NCBI RefSeq assembly: GCF_000757885.1
Contig: NZ_JQCR01000003.1
Location: forward strand, 1,178,001-1,242,000
Source of the DNA: Paenibacillus wynnii
GTDB lineage: Bacteria > Bacillota > Bacilli > Paenibacillales > Paenibacillaceae
DNA: 64,000 nt
Direction: 5' to 3'
Made by a program: the position numbers and the translations under genes
Shown here: piece by piece, positions 17,649-25,543 of the stretch
Layout: the number at the start of each line of letters is the position of its first letter
Numbering within the stretch: position 1 is the stretch's first letter
The notes under the pieces: generated by a model
Told to the model about the DNA's origin: nothing
Database searches by the model: none
The model's input: the letters and a program-made list of their open reading frames with translations, nothing else

Positions 17649-18215
17649 TTACTTTATAGTGAAGTCCGACTTCAAAATAGAATACAATTTAACATCAATA
17701 AACTCATCTCTTAGTTTGATGTACTGTCTTAATACACCTTCTAATCTCATCCCTGATTTCTCCATTACTTGCCAAGAACCAATATTATCAGGTTTACATG
17801 TTGCTTCAATTCGATTGAGTTCCATCCTTGTAAACCCAAATTCAATCACTTTGTTAATTGCTTCTGTCATAAGTCCAAGACCCCAATATCTTGGATTCAA
17901 TACATATCCAATCTCAGCTTTTGAATGCTCGATACTCCACCAAGCAAAGCCACAACTACCAATAAATTTTTGTGAATCTTTATGAACCAATCCCCAATTT
18001 GTTACTTTCTTCTTCTCATAGCAATCCATAATATACTCAATCCATTTTCTTGTTTCATCAATGGTTTTATGATGATCCCATGATGTATGTTTCGTAACTA
18101 TATGGTCTGAAGTATACTCATACATATCAATCAAATCCTCGATTTTAATCTTTCGCAAAATCAAGCGCTCTGTTTCAAGACTCGTTAAATTGCCAAATAC
18201 ATCTTCAATCTGCAT
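17649..18215 (-). CDS. GNAT acetyltransferase, RimJ/RimL type, T-box controlled
   Basis: A 188-residue N-acetyltransferase. The opening LETERLILRKIKIEDL and the late MELNRIEATCKPDNIGSWQV with EKSGMRLEGVLRQY are hallmarks of the RimJ/RimL group, which acetylates protein N-termini, polyamines or small amines. Acetyl-CoA binding is at NPRYWGLGLMTEA. AAGGAGG nine bases upstream fixes the ATG at 18215. A T-box leader and its terminator lie directly upstream on the same strand, so expression should depend on an uncharged tRNA. The gene ends five bases from P copy 2. Confidence 0.82.
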   Translation of the reverse strand: MQIEDVFGNLTSLETERLILRKIKIEDLIDMYEYTSDHIVTKHTSWDHHKTIDETRKWIEYIMDCYEKKKVTNWGLVHKDSQKFIGSCGFAWWSIEHSKAEIGYVLNPRYWGLGLMTEAINKVIEFGFTRMELNRIEATCKPDNIGSWQVMEKSGMRLEGVLRQYIKLRDEFIDVKLYSILKSDFTIK

Positions 18216-18243
18216 AACATCAACCTCCTTATGATTAATTAGG

Positions 18244-18525
18244 CAATACAAAAACTCCCGCCCCAAAAGGGACGAGAGTTGTATCCTCACGTGTTACCAC
18301 CCAAATTTATCAATACCTCACGATATTGAACTTTGCAGGTACGACATCAATTCATTGATGGTTATACCCTAGCACAATAATGGGTGCACCCAGCACAACC
18401 TACTTCCTATAAAGGGTTCGATGTGCAGCTCAGAGACCATGTTCGAAAGACATTTCTTTACCCCTTTTCAGTTAACGGGGTTCTCTGTAAAAGAAATAAT
18501 CTAACTACTCTTTCTCTTCATAGCA
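18244..18525 (-). ncRNA. T-box leader upstream of the GNAT gene
   Basis: Read on the minus strand: GAGTAG near 18508, an ACAGAGA segment and GGGG/CCCC stem of stem I near 18475, a second stem with GGGTGCACCC near 18385, the T-box core GGGTGGTAACACG at 18290-18302, and a competing terminator (CTCTCGTCCC, GGGGCGGGAG, TTTTTG) at 18248-18280. The order is that of class I T-box attenuators, which read tRNA charging. The specifier codon could not be assigned with confidence. A T-box in front of an acetyltransferase rather than a synthetase, transporter or biosynthetic gene is unusual. Confidence 0.85.
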
Positions 18526-18661
18526 ATTTCCAATATATAGAATATACTACACCTGTCCATATTAACGGTCAATTAAATTTTTCAGGAATTATTTCCATTT
18601 GCAGAGTCTGGATGTTTGCCTCTACCAGGTCTTATAGAAACCCATTTCCCGCAATTAGCAA

Positions 18662-18740
18662 TTAGCGTAAACTGCCCGTTAACGTAATAAAACCGTTCAT
18701 TCCAGATGCTCATTCCACTAACGTTCCTCGTTAGTTGAAC
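18662..18740. repeat. P palindromic spacers, copies 3 and 4
   Basis: Copy 3 (18662-18688) contains TAAACTGCCCGTTAACGTAA. Copy 4 (18718-18740, CTAACGTTCCTCGTTAGTTG) is inverted relative to it. They lie between the T-box leader and the hydrolase gene. Their different sequences (CTGCCCG and GTTCCTCG cores) correspond to the two core variants seen elsewhere. Confidence 0.55.
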
Positions 18741-18865
18741 AAGCACGCTTTCTTTTATTACACAATATCGTCGTACTGCGTAATAAATAACCAATTGAAT
18801 ATTTAAAGATTCTATTTTACATGGTAAAATTTGAAAGCAGTTCAATATAGAAAGGAAGTTTATTA

Positions 18866-19645
18866 ATGAAAGAGTTTTTTGTTAAAACAGCGAATTGTAT
18901 GCTTCGTTATAATGATTTCCCTGGTGAGCAAACACCCATTTTATTTATTCACGGTCTTGGATGTGCTAGCTCGTTTGATTATCCGCAAGTAGCAACTCAG
19001 GAAGTACTAAGAAATCACCGTTGTATTTTAGTTGACCTTTTAGGTGCTGGTTATAGTGATAAACCAGATAACTCTGACTTCAATTACACAGTCAGCGATC
19101 ATGCAGAATATCTTGCGGAATTTGTTACATCCATAGGACTGGAATCTTTTGTCTTATTCGGTCACAGTCTAGGAGGAGCCGTAGCACTGTCTTTAGCAAC
19201 TAAATGCCGAGAACATATCGATAGAATAATTTTGAGTGAAGCAAATTTAGACAGAAGCAGCATAGGCTCAACCAGCAAGTATATTGCAGATTTTGATATG
19301 CACGATTTTCTAGAAAATGAATTTAGCAAATTGGTACAAGATAGCCGGACAAGCGGAAACCAAATGTGGGCAGCAGCCTTATCTTCTTGGTCATCAAAAG
19401 CAGCCTATCTCATATCTAAATCAGCGGTAAAAGGAGAAGAACCATCATGGAGAGAGAAACTGTACTCTCTCGATTGTCCTAAAACCTTTATCTTTGGAGA
19501 AAACTCATTACCAGATTCAGATATGGAGGTACTTAGCACACACAATATTAATATCGAAATTGTAAAAAATGCTGGGCACTCTATGGCTTGGGAGAACCCA
19601 AAAGGATTAGCTAAAGCAATTGAAAAAGGCTTACAAACAAAATGA
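18866..19645 (+). CDS. Alpha/beta hydrolase
   Basis: A 259-residue soluble hydrolase. Visible features are the oxyanion segment FIHGLGCASS, the nucleophile elbow FGHSLGGAVAL (serine about residue 97), and the C-terminal KNAGHSMAWENP carrying the catalytic histidine; the acid is probably in FGENSLPDSD. The family hydrolyses esters, lactones or C-C bonds, and the substrate is not predictable. GAAAGGAAG precedes the ATG. The gene lies between P copies 4 and 5 and is the only one of the array on the plus strand. Confidence 0.82.
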   Translation: MKEFFVKTANCMLRYNDFPGEQTPILFIHGLGCASSFDYPQVATQEVLRNHRCILVDLLGAGYSDKPDNSDFNYTVSDHAEYLAEFVTSIGLESFVLFGHSLGGAVALSLATKCREHIDRIILSEANLDRSSIGSTSKYIADFDMHDFLENEFSKLVQDSRTSGNQMWAAALSSWSSKAAYLISKSAVKGEEPSWREKLYSLDCPKTFIFGENSLPDSDMEVLSTHNINIEIVKNAGHSMAWENPKGLAKAIEKGLQTK

Positions 19646-19771
19646 ACATACATAACAGTTGATTTTGAAACAGCTAATTATAGGCATTGATTAAATCAAA
19701 AGCCTAAAGGCTGTTTTTCTCTTTTGATGCACAGTTTGCGTCAAATGCGACATAAAACCTCCACTTATCTT

Positions 19772-19800
19772 GTTCAACTAAACTGCCCGTTAGTTTAATG
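19772..19800. repeat. P palindromic spacer, copy 5
   Basis: GTTCAACTAAACTGCCCGTT followed by AGTTTAATG, the cleanest copy of the CTGCCCG variant. It lies between the hydrolase gene and R1 array D. Confidence 0.65.
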
Positions 19801-19807
19801 CCCTAGA

Positions 19808-19893
19808 CAGTCTAGTACTTTATTTTCACAGTTTACAACTTTATTTTTCAGGTCTAACACTTTATTTTTTAGTCTAAAACATTATTTTTTTCT
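19808..19893 (-). repeat. R1 repeat array D, four tandem units
   Basis: Four units of 20-22 bases in tandem, each reading on the minus strand as a variant of AAAATAAAGTNTTAGACTG (near 19808-19829, 19831-19850, 19852-19871, 19872-19893). Orientation is opposite to arrays A to C, and the order R1 then P then gene 3' end is preserved. Confidence 0.65.
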
Positions 19894-20009
19894 GACATAA
19901 AGAGCACCTACTAGGTAGATGCCCTTTAAATGACCCGTATTATTCACTCTTTTTCTTGCATTCAGTTTTGTGGTAGTATAGAATCCCTTTTTAATACAAT
20001 TTTTTTTGA

Positions 20010-20041
20010 TTTTCTATTGTGAATTTTTCATATGATGAAAT
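20010..20041. repeat. 32-bp exact repeat, copy a
   Basis: A 32-base sequence beginning TTTTCTATTGTGAATTTTTC and ending ATATGATGAAAT, identical to 28962-28993. It ends at the stop codon of the flavodoxin gene. TTTCAT and ATGAAA form short inverted arms. The other copy lies just beyond xerS and again abuts the stop of a minus-strand gene. Confidence 0.85.
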
Positions 20042-20524
20042 TTAATTATATAGAGCCATTGATTGAGCAAATTTCTCAATATTTTCTAGGGAAAGTCCCG
20101 ATCCGGACTTATGATCTTTTCCTTTTACCATCCGCAGAATAAATTTATCCATGAGAGACAGTTTATTGTAATATATCTCGTCTCCAAACACTTCAGTAGC
20201 TACCGCTGTTTGCAGCAGATCATCCGGGAATGCCGATTGCAGTACCTGTGCGGCTTGCTCCTTATTTCCGGCACAAATAAAGAATCCCACTCTTTTGCTG
20301 GCAAGCTCAGGCTTTACCTTATTTACAAAAGCAGTCATTTCCTTTTGAATTTTCCCATAATAAATCGATCCACCCAGAATAACTGTGTCATATTCCCGAA
20401 GCGATGGCTCTTGTGCAAGCCGCAAATTAATAACCTCCACCTCTCCTCCCATTCGTGATTTCAATACATCCGCTGCTTTTTCCGTGCATCCGTACTTCGA
20501 GGTGTATACGATAATCGTCTTCAT
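20042..20524 (-). CDS. Flavodoxin-domain protein, HemG-like
   Basis: A 160-residue FMN-binding flavodoxin fold. The phosphate-binding loop is YTSKYGCTEKAA at the N-terminus and the isoalloxazine region is GGSIYYGKI (about residues 53-61). The C-terminal DKFILRMVKGKD resembles the HemG/protoporphyrinogen-oxidase-like flavodoxins. GAGGAG upstream supports the ATG at 20524. It is the last gene of a three-gene operon after a TetR regulator and a membrane protein, so it may serve redox chemistry in that unit; the substrate is unknown. Confidence 0.75.
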   Translation of the reverse strand: MKTIIVYTSKYGCTEKAADVLKSRMGGEVEVINLRLAQEPSLREYDTVILGGSIYYGKIQKEMTAFVNKVKPELASKRVGFFICAGNKEQAAQVLQSAFPDDLLQTAVATEVFGDEIYYNKLSLMDKFILRMVKGKDHKSGSGLSLENIEKFAQSMALYN

Positions 20525-20550
20525 TTGAACTTCTCCTCTCGTATTCTCCA

Positions 20551-21447
20551 TTATATTGTTGTGGTACCTGTTTCCCTGACGTTCTTCAGTAAAATAATAA
20601 AACATACTATGATCCCTGCATTAAAAACCGGAAAAATGATAACCTCCGCAGGTGACACATCAACGCCCGCATAAATCATGGCACCCAGCATCGCACTAAT
20701 CGATGTCAACAAAGTAACCCCTTTAATGATTACAACCGATGCCAATAAATAACCGAAGGATTGTCTACGGATGACCATATAACCGGTTATAACAGCTAGC
20801 GGTACTATAATTGCAAGATCCAGTGCTTGAATAGTTAAGGTTGTGTAATGTTGTAGTATATCTGGAGTAGAACCCTCTATTAAAGGATTCACAATCTTAC
20901 CCAGCCACATCATAGCTATAACAAAACCAATGAACCATAGAAAAGCACCAATGGATTTCGCAGGTAATTTATCATTAAAATAACTGTGCAGAGTTGACTT
21001 ATCAAAGGAAGTTATCGATAAAATAAAGGCGAAGAGGCTTGCTGAGAACAAAGTGACATACACGAGAAACATGGAGTTATACATAGCCAGGAATGAGTAA
21101 GATGCATAGGTATATAAAAAAAATCCCAGCGTCCCGGTTAACATCAAGCGGCCTTTAATCAATCCTTGTAGCGTCATTATTAAGGAGAGGATCAGTAATG
21201 GTATACCCAGGAACAATGTGACACCATCTTGTGCTCTGGCCTGGGCCGCCATAGATACGGATTCATGTGAATAGAGTCCTTTCCCATAAATCTGCACCGT
21301 CTCACCCCGAATGGACGTAAATGAATACTCACCCGTCCCGCTACTGGAAAACAAACCGAAGCTCGCTGCAGCAACCGATAAAACAATAATGATTAGACTT
21401 AGAACAACTACTGACTTCATATGCTTAATCAAAATGCTCACTCCCAC
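20551..21447 (-). CDS. Polytopic membrane protein of unknown function
   Basis: About 298 residues with seven or so hydrophobic segments. The first (VVVLSLIIIVLSVAAASF) precedes an extracytoplasmic stretch rich in S, G and E (about 35-70), and the rest are closely packed toward the C-terminus. No named family is recognised. The start is uncertain: GTG at 21447 or a nearby TTG/ATG; the GGTGGGAG just upstream favours one of the first codons. It lies between the tetR gene (gap 14 bases) and the flavodoxin gene (gap 26 bases), so it is operonic. Confidence 0.65.
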   Translation of the reverse strand: MGVSILIKHMKSVVVLSLIIIVLSVAAASFGLFSSSGTGEYSFTSIRGETVQIYGKGLYSHESVSMAAQARAQDGVTLFLGIPLLILSLIMTLQGLIKGRLMLTGTLGFFLYTYASYSFLAMYNSMFLVYVTLFSASLFAFILSITSFDKSTLHSYFNDKLPAKSIGAFLWFIGFVIAMMWLGKIVNPLIEGSTPDILQHYTTLTIQALDLAIIVPLAVITGYMVIRRQSFGYLLASVVIIKGVTLLTSISAMLGAMIYAGVDVSPAEVIIFPVFNAGIIVCFIILLKNVRETGTTTI

Positions 21448-21461
21448 CGCATATTTACTAC

Positions 21462-22085
21462 TTAAGATTGATTCGCAATAACCAGCATCGTATCTAGATG
21501 ATGAGAGATCAAAGCTTCACTCTGTTCTTCTGGAAGTTCCTTCTCCACCGTCAACCGGATAATCAACCCAAATGCTGCGCTCCAAATGACTTGGGCAGTT
21601 AATTCAATATATTCCTGATCCTTGTCTTTCATATGCTGAAATTGGCCTAAACAATGACATAACATGCCTATCGCTTTACGTTCCTGTGCAGCTCCTCTAA
21701 ACAATACGGAGGTGTGACTCAATACCGCAGGGGAATCATTTAACATCACATTCGGGTACTGCGAACCTTCCTTGAGTGCCATCGTAATAAATTGCTGTAA
21801 AGATTGTTTCAGAATGAGACTTGGTTCCCCTCCCATTTCTTCGCTTTGAGCGGAACGGATACCTGAGACCATATCTTGATACCCTTTTTGAAGAAGATGT
21901 TCTATGATGTCATTTTTGTTTTGAAAATAGTGGTAAATAATCCCGGCAGAATATTCTATTTTTTGGGCAATCTTCCGAATGGATAGCTTATCTGCTCCTT
22001 CTGCTGCAATGATACTACTGGCAGCCTCCAAAATCAGGTTCCGCATCTCTTCCCGTTCACGTTCTTTTTTCGCTTCCTTAGTCAT
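21462..22085 (-). CDS. TetR/AcrR-family transcriptional regulator
   Basis: A 207-residue regulator. The N-terminal helix-turn-helix is clear (ILEAASSIIAAEGADKLSIR, then KIAQKIEYSAGIIYHYF, residues about 18-60). The C-terminal ligand domain is divergent. AAGGATG supports the ATG at 22085, while the in-frame ATG at 22097 lies too close to it. It heads the membrane protein/flavodoxin operon, and a near-perfect 28-base palindrome lies 40 bases upstream, so it most likely represses its own operon. Confidence 0.85.
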   Translation of the reverse strand: MTKEAKKEREREEMRNLILEAASSIIAAEGADKLSIRKIAQKIEYSAGIIYHYFQNKNDIIEHLLQKGYQDMVSGIRSAQSEEMGGEPSLILKQSLQQFITMALKEGSQYPNVMLNDSPAVLSHTSVLFRGAAQERKAIGMLCHCLGQFQHMKDKDQEYIELTAQVIWSAAFGLIIRLTVEKELPEEQSEALISHHLDTMLVIANQS

Positions 22086-22123
22086 TATAATGCTCATCCT
22101 TATCGCTGATTTAATAAAAAAAT

Positions 22124-22151
22124 AACACTGTTCAATGTATTGAACAGTGTT
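22124..22151. promoter_or_regulatory. Probable TetR operator
   Basis: AACACTGTTCAA and TTGAACAGTGTT, perfect 12-base arms with a TGTA centre, 39 bases upstream of the tetR start codon. Size and symmetry are typical for TetR-family operators. Confidence 0.8.
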
Positions 22152-22288
22152 AAATATACACTTTAATTAAGCGATGCGTCAATCCTTATTTTGCCTATTA
22201 AAAATGAATATATAATAAGATGAACTTAAGATATTAACTTAAGGCTCAGGCGTTACTACCGTGAAGATTTGGACTTCCGGCCGCTGTT

Positions 22289-22340
22289 GTATCCAGATTT
22301 CTTTGATTTAATCCGCTCTTAGCGGTTGAAATCCGGATAC
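22289..22340 (-). repeat. SR structured repeat, copy 1
   Basis: On the minus strand a 13-base outer stem (GTATCCGGATTTC with GAAATCTGGATAC) encloses an inner hairpin CCGC-TAAGA-GCGG. The same two-stem design with different paired bases occurs at 47279-47320 and 50439-50484. Flanks of this copy (GGCCGCTG, GGCGGTCGC) are GC-rich and partly complementary. Confidence 0.7.
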
Positions 22341-22769
22341 AAAGGCGGTCGCTATCACTCCTACAGTTCCAAATTTCCCTCCCTCTGTATTAATCATTTT
22401 CCTTTCAAATGCTCGCTCATTCGCAGGATATCTTTCTGCTAATCAGATGAGGAAGAGCGTGAGGCCGGTTAAAGCCTTCTCTCCTCCTTGTCAGAGGGCA
22501 TACGGGAACAAGGGAGGGGTTATTTCCCTGGTTTCACGATATGTAGGAGCTGGATCCACTCGATCCCTGGAGGTTTTCCCTCCCATGACTCAACGGGTCT
22601 ATGCCCTTTCATTCCTTCGTTACACCTGTCCAGGGAGTGGAGGCCGGTTATGCTTTAGGTAGCGGGTCTGGGCCCTTATGGAAATTTAATCCGGCCTTCG
22701 GTACGCTCCTTTTAGTTAGCGATCCTGCAAATGAGCCAATCCTTGCGAAAAAATTAACGTCGATAAATC
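22341..22769 (-). other. Long non-coding 3' region of the IS110-family element
   Basis: No credible gene despite short frames on the plus strand. The stretch downstream of the transposase (minus sense) is GC-rich and full of short hairpins (for example GGAGGGAAAACCTCC near 22570-22584). In IS110/IS1111 elements the guide (bridge or seek) RNA is encoded in a non-coding end, downstream of the transposase in the IS1111 group, so this is the candidate location. Boundaries are not determined. Confidence 0.45.
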
Positions 22770-24053
22770 TTAAGCTGCCAGTGGGGCGGGGTTAGCGACC
22801 TTTGGATCAAAGGAACGCTCCTGTCGGACTAGACCTACAATGATGCGGCAGAGCTTTCCGATTAACTTGAAAATGGAAGCCATGGGCTTCATCTTCTTTT
22901 GTTTCACATTATGCTCATGCCAAGCCCGAAAGGCAGGGTTTTGGGAGACTAGAGAGATGACACCCAGGTAGAGGTGTTTACGTAGTTGGGGCCTTCCTCG
23001 TCCAGTGATCTTGACTTGGCCCTGGTATTTACCAGAACTCTTCTCTGCCAAATTTAGACCGGCCTGAGAAAGAATTTGGTTACCATGGGTATAGGTTTTC
23101 AGATTTCCCGTTCCCGCCAATAAGGCCGCAATACAAATCGTGCCTAGACCTTGAATCGAACGGAGCCGTTGGGTCAATTCAGGAATCTCCTCCAGTAGTT
23201 TGATCAGTTCCTTTTGCATCTCTCCTATCCGCTGTTCTAGCCGAAGATAATCGGCTACTAGATTCGCAAGTTGGCGCCGTTCTTCTTCCTGACACGTCGT
23301 ACGCCCTACAGAGCGACGTGCAGCTGCCAGCAGCTCCGCCGCCTTTTGCAGGGCGCGGGAACCACCCACTCGCTTCATAAAAGGCTTCCAGCCTGCAATC
23401 ATCTTCTCCGAGTCCAGATTCTTGATATCCCTTGGCAGAGGGAAGGCTTGCAGGGTAGCTAGCGAACGGGGTACGGTCCAATCTTTAAACACGGTGGTGT
23501 ACTCCGGAAAACTCACATCCAGCCAGCGTGTAATACGGTTTTTGATGATGACTAGGTCTTTCATACAAATTTCCCGATAATTCATGGATACACGTAAACG
23601 TTGGAAGACTTCGGGCGTTCGCGGCAAATCGGTATAGTACCCTCGGGAGACCACATCGGCGATCACTAAAGCGTCTTTCATATCACTTTTGGAGGGAGAG
23701 TTATCCCGATTTTCTTTATTACGCTTGGTCGTTGCCGGGTTGACCAATACGACATCAATGGACTCCGCAAGAAGCCAATCCGCCAGGTGGAACCAGTAGT
23801 GTCCCGTAGGCTCCATTCCAACCAAGACATTGTTTAGACGATGAGTGGATTGAAGGTGCTCCAGCCACTGCTGGAACCGGATAAAGCCTTCCTTGGAGTC
23901 AGCAAACTTCAAAGGTTTCCCTATTTCGATTCCACGATAATTGACAGCTCGAGCCACATGAATTTCTTTAGCAATATCTACACCGATGACCACGTGTTTA
24001 GGTGTAATCCTTTCGATCTGTTGATTTTGTTTATTTCTTTGTTTAAACTCCAT
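22770..24053 (-). mobile_element. IS110-family transposase (DEDD recombinase)
   Basis: A 427-residue transposase. The N-terminal RuvC-like DEDD domain shows Asp in VIGVDIAKE, Glu in VGMEPTGHYWF, and Asp residues in SKSDMKDALVIAD. The C-terminal transposase-20 domain has IQGLGTICIAALLAGTG and the conserved serine region AEKSSGKYQG. Family members are guided by a structured RNA and insert without long terminal repeats. GGGAGGA nine bases upstream fixes the ATG at 24053. The reading frame is intact. Element ends were not identified; a structured non-coding stretch follows, and a dif-like site lies 158 bases upstream. Confidence 0.88.
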
Positions 24054-24210
24054 AGTGAGTGTCCTCCCAAGATGAATTTTGTTAGTCACTGGCCGTGACA
24101 TGATTCTATCTTACAGAGGCGCTCTTTCTTTTGGCAAACTGCATTTCTTAACGCCAACAGGAATGCTTTCGTTCCTTTTCGCTTTTTGTTATTTTGATCA
24201 TAATCATCAT

Positions 24211-24238
24211 AGTTTACATAATGAATGTTATGTAAACT
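24211..24238. other. dif-like XerC/XerD recombination site, copy 2
   Basis: Perfect palindrome AGTTTACATAA-TGAATG-TTATGTAAACT, 11-6-11 bases. Both arms match the XerD-side arm of Firmicutes dif sites (TTATGTAAACT). It lies between the IS110 transposase and the truncated oxidoreductase gene. With the site at 6809 it delimits 17.4 kb rich in acquired genes. A transcription terminator is less likely, since no T run follows. Confidence 0.6.
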
Positions 24239-24277
24239 CTTTGAATTGTTTCTCTTATTCCCTGTTGTATAACCCTC

Positions 24278-25309
24278 TTAAAATTCCTCCAAAACGATCT
24301 TTCCAATCGTTCTGCCTTCTTCTATAATGGCGTGAGCCTTCCTTAAATTAGCCGCATGAATGGGCTTCAATCTTTCAGTTATGGTCGTACGAAGCATAAG
24401 CTCCCACACAAACGTAATACTTTTATTCTTAAGTAAGGTTAGATTCAATGGTTGATCCGTTTCCACTATGGAGCAAATTTTACCCTGCGGAGCAATGGCC
24501 TCAGCCATGTTCTGCCAATGCTGCTCCGTGCTATTTAAACAGAATATATACTCTACATTTTGGAAACCGGCCTTATTTAATTGAGGCACGAAAGCATCAT
24601 AATGATTGATCGTATGATCCGCTCCCATTTCTTTTACCCATGCAGTAGATTTCGGTTGAGAGGCTGTACCGATTACTGTTAATCCTGCGTATTTTGCCAG
24701 TTGTATCGCAATGGAACCTACACCGCCAGCAGCACCTATGATCAAAATCGCCTTCCCTTTGTTAACTTCCGGGTTACGGGATACCCCTAGCCTATCAAAC
24801 AACGCTTCCCAAGCTGTGATCGCTGTTAGCGGCAGTGCTGCTGCTTGAGCAGAATCCAGTAATGCCGGTTTTTTTCCGACAATCCGCTCATCTACGAGAT
24901 GATATTCGCTGTTCCCGCCCGCACGCGTGATGCTGCCTGCATAATACACCTCATCACCTGGGTGAAAATGGGTGCACTCCGATCCTACTTGCTCCACAAT
25001 TCCTGCAACAACCCAGCCTAGAATTTTGGGTGAGTCTTCCGTTTTATCTTTTGGCGCCCGTACTTTCACATCCACCGGATTGACTGAAATTGCTTTTACT
25101 TTTACGAGCAGATCCTTACCTTCTGGAATCGGCTTTGAAAATTGCCGGTATTGAGACTCTTCAAATAAGGATGGATGTCCGGTTGAATGTACCTTAGATG
25201 TGATCGGGGGAAAGTGGAAGGGCTTCACAACGAATGTTGACTTTACAGTTAAGAGAACTGGAGGAGGATGGTATTGTTCACCGCGAAGTTTACCATCAAG
25301 TCCCACCAA
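24278..25309 (-). pseudogene. Zinc-type alcohol dehydrogenase/quinone reductase, 5' end replaced
   Basis: An MDR-superfamily oxidoreductase. From about LFEESQYRQFSKPIPEGKDL the sequence is normal: NPVDVKVRAPKDK, the NAD(P)H loop IGAAGGVGSIAIQLAKYAG, and a C-terminal EEGRTIGKIVLEEF. The expected first ~10 residues with an ATG are absent. Instead the frame runs back into antisense sequence of an HxlR regulator, and only a TTG at 25309 without a good ribosome binding site is available. Loss of the start by a deletion shared with the divergent HxlR remnant is the simplest reading, although a shortened active enzyme remains possible. Confidence 0.65.
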
Positions 25310-25431
25310 AGGTCGAATACTCGTTGACGGACTTCGGGCAAACTCTGGTGCAGATTATATTACTTCTGAAGGATTGGGGCAGTACTTATAACACAAAGCA
25401 GAATGAAATGAATGCCTCGTCCTGTGAATAG
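25161..25431 (+). pseudogene. HxlR-family regulator remnant
   Basis: Two HxlR pieces in different frames. 25176-25220 reads CPVECTLDVIGGKWK, the N-terminal family signature. From 25234 the frame reads MLTLQLRELEEDGIVHREVY, then PPKVEYSLTDFG and LLKDWGS, the wing and C-terminal helix. About 24 residues of the helix-turn-helix are missing between them, and no start codon precedes the first piece. HxlR genes often sit divergently beside oxidoreductase genes, as here, so this is the decayed regulator of the adjoining gene. Confidence 0.75.
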
Positions 25432-25543
25432 GAGAATGTAATTTATCAAGTAATACTAAGAAACTCCGAGCGGTGCTCATTGCTATCCACTGCGTAATCT
25501 TGCCCGGAGCGATCATAATCGGAAATGCGTTTGCCAATCCTTT

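Noticed and set aside
17121..19893. CRISPR array suggested by short repeats
   Set aside because: Repeat units are AT-rich, diverge between copies, have irregular spacing and no unique spacers of constant length; no cas genes are present.
22447..22795. Short plus-strand frames (71 and 64 residues) downstream of the IS110 transposase
   Set aside because: No ribosome binding sites, odd composition, and overlap with the structured non-coding end of the element.
6809..24238. Treating the two dif-like palindromes as simple terminators
   Set aside because: Neither has a GC-rich stem or following T run, and both match Xer half-site sequence and spacing.
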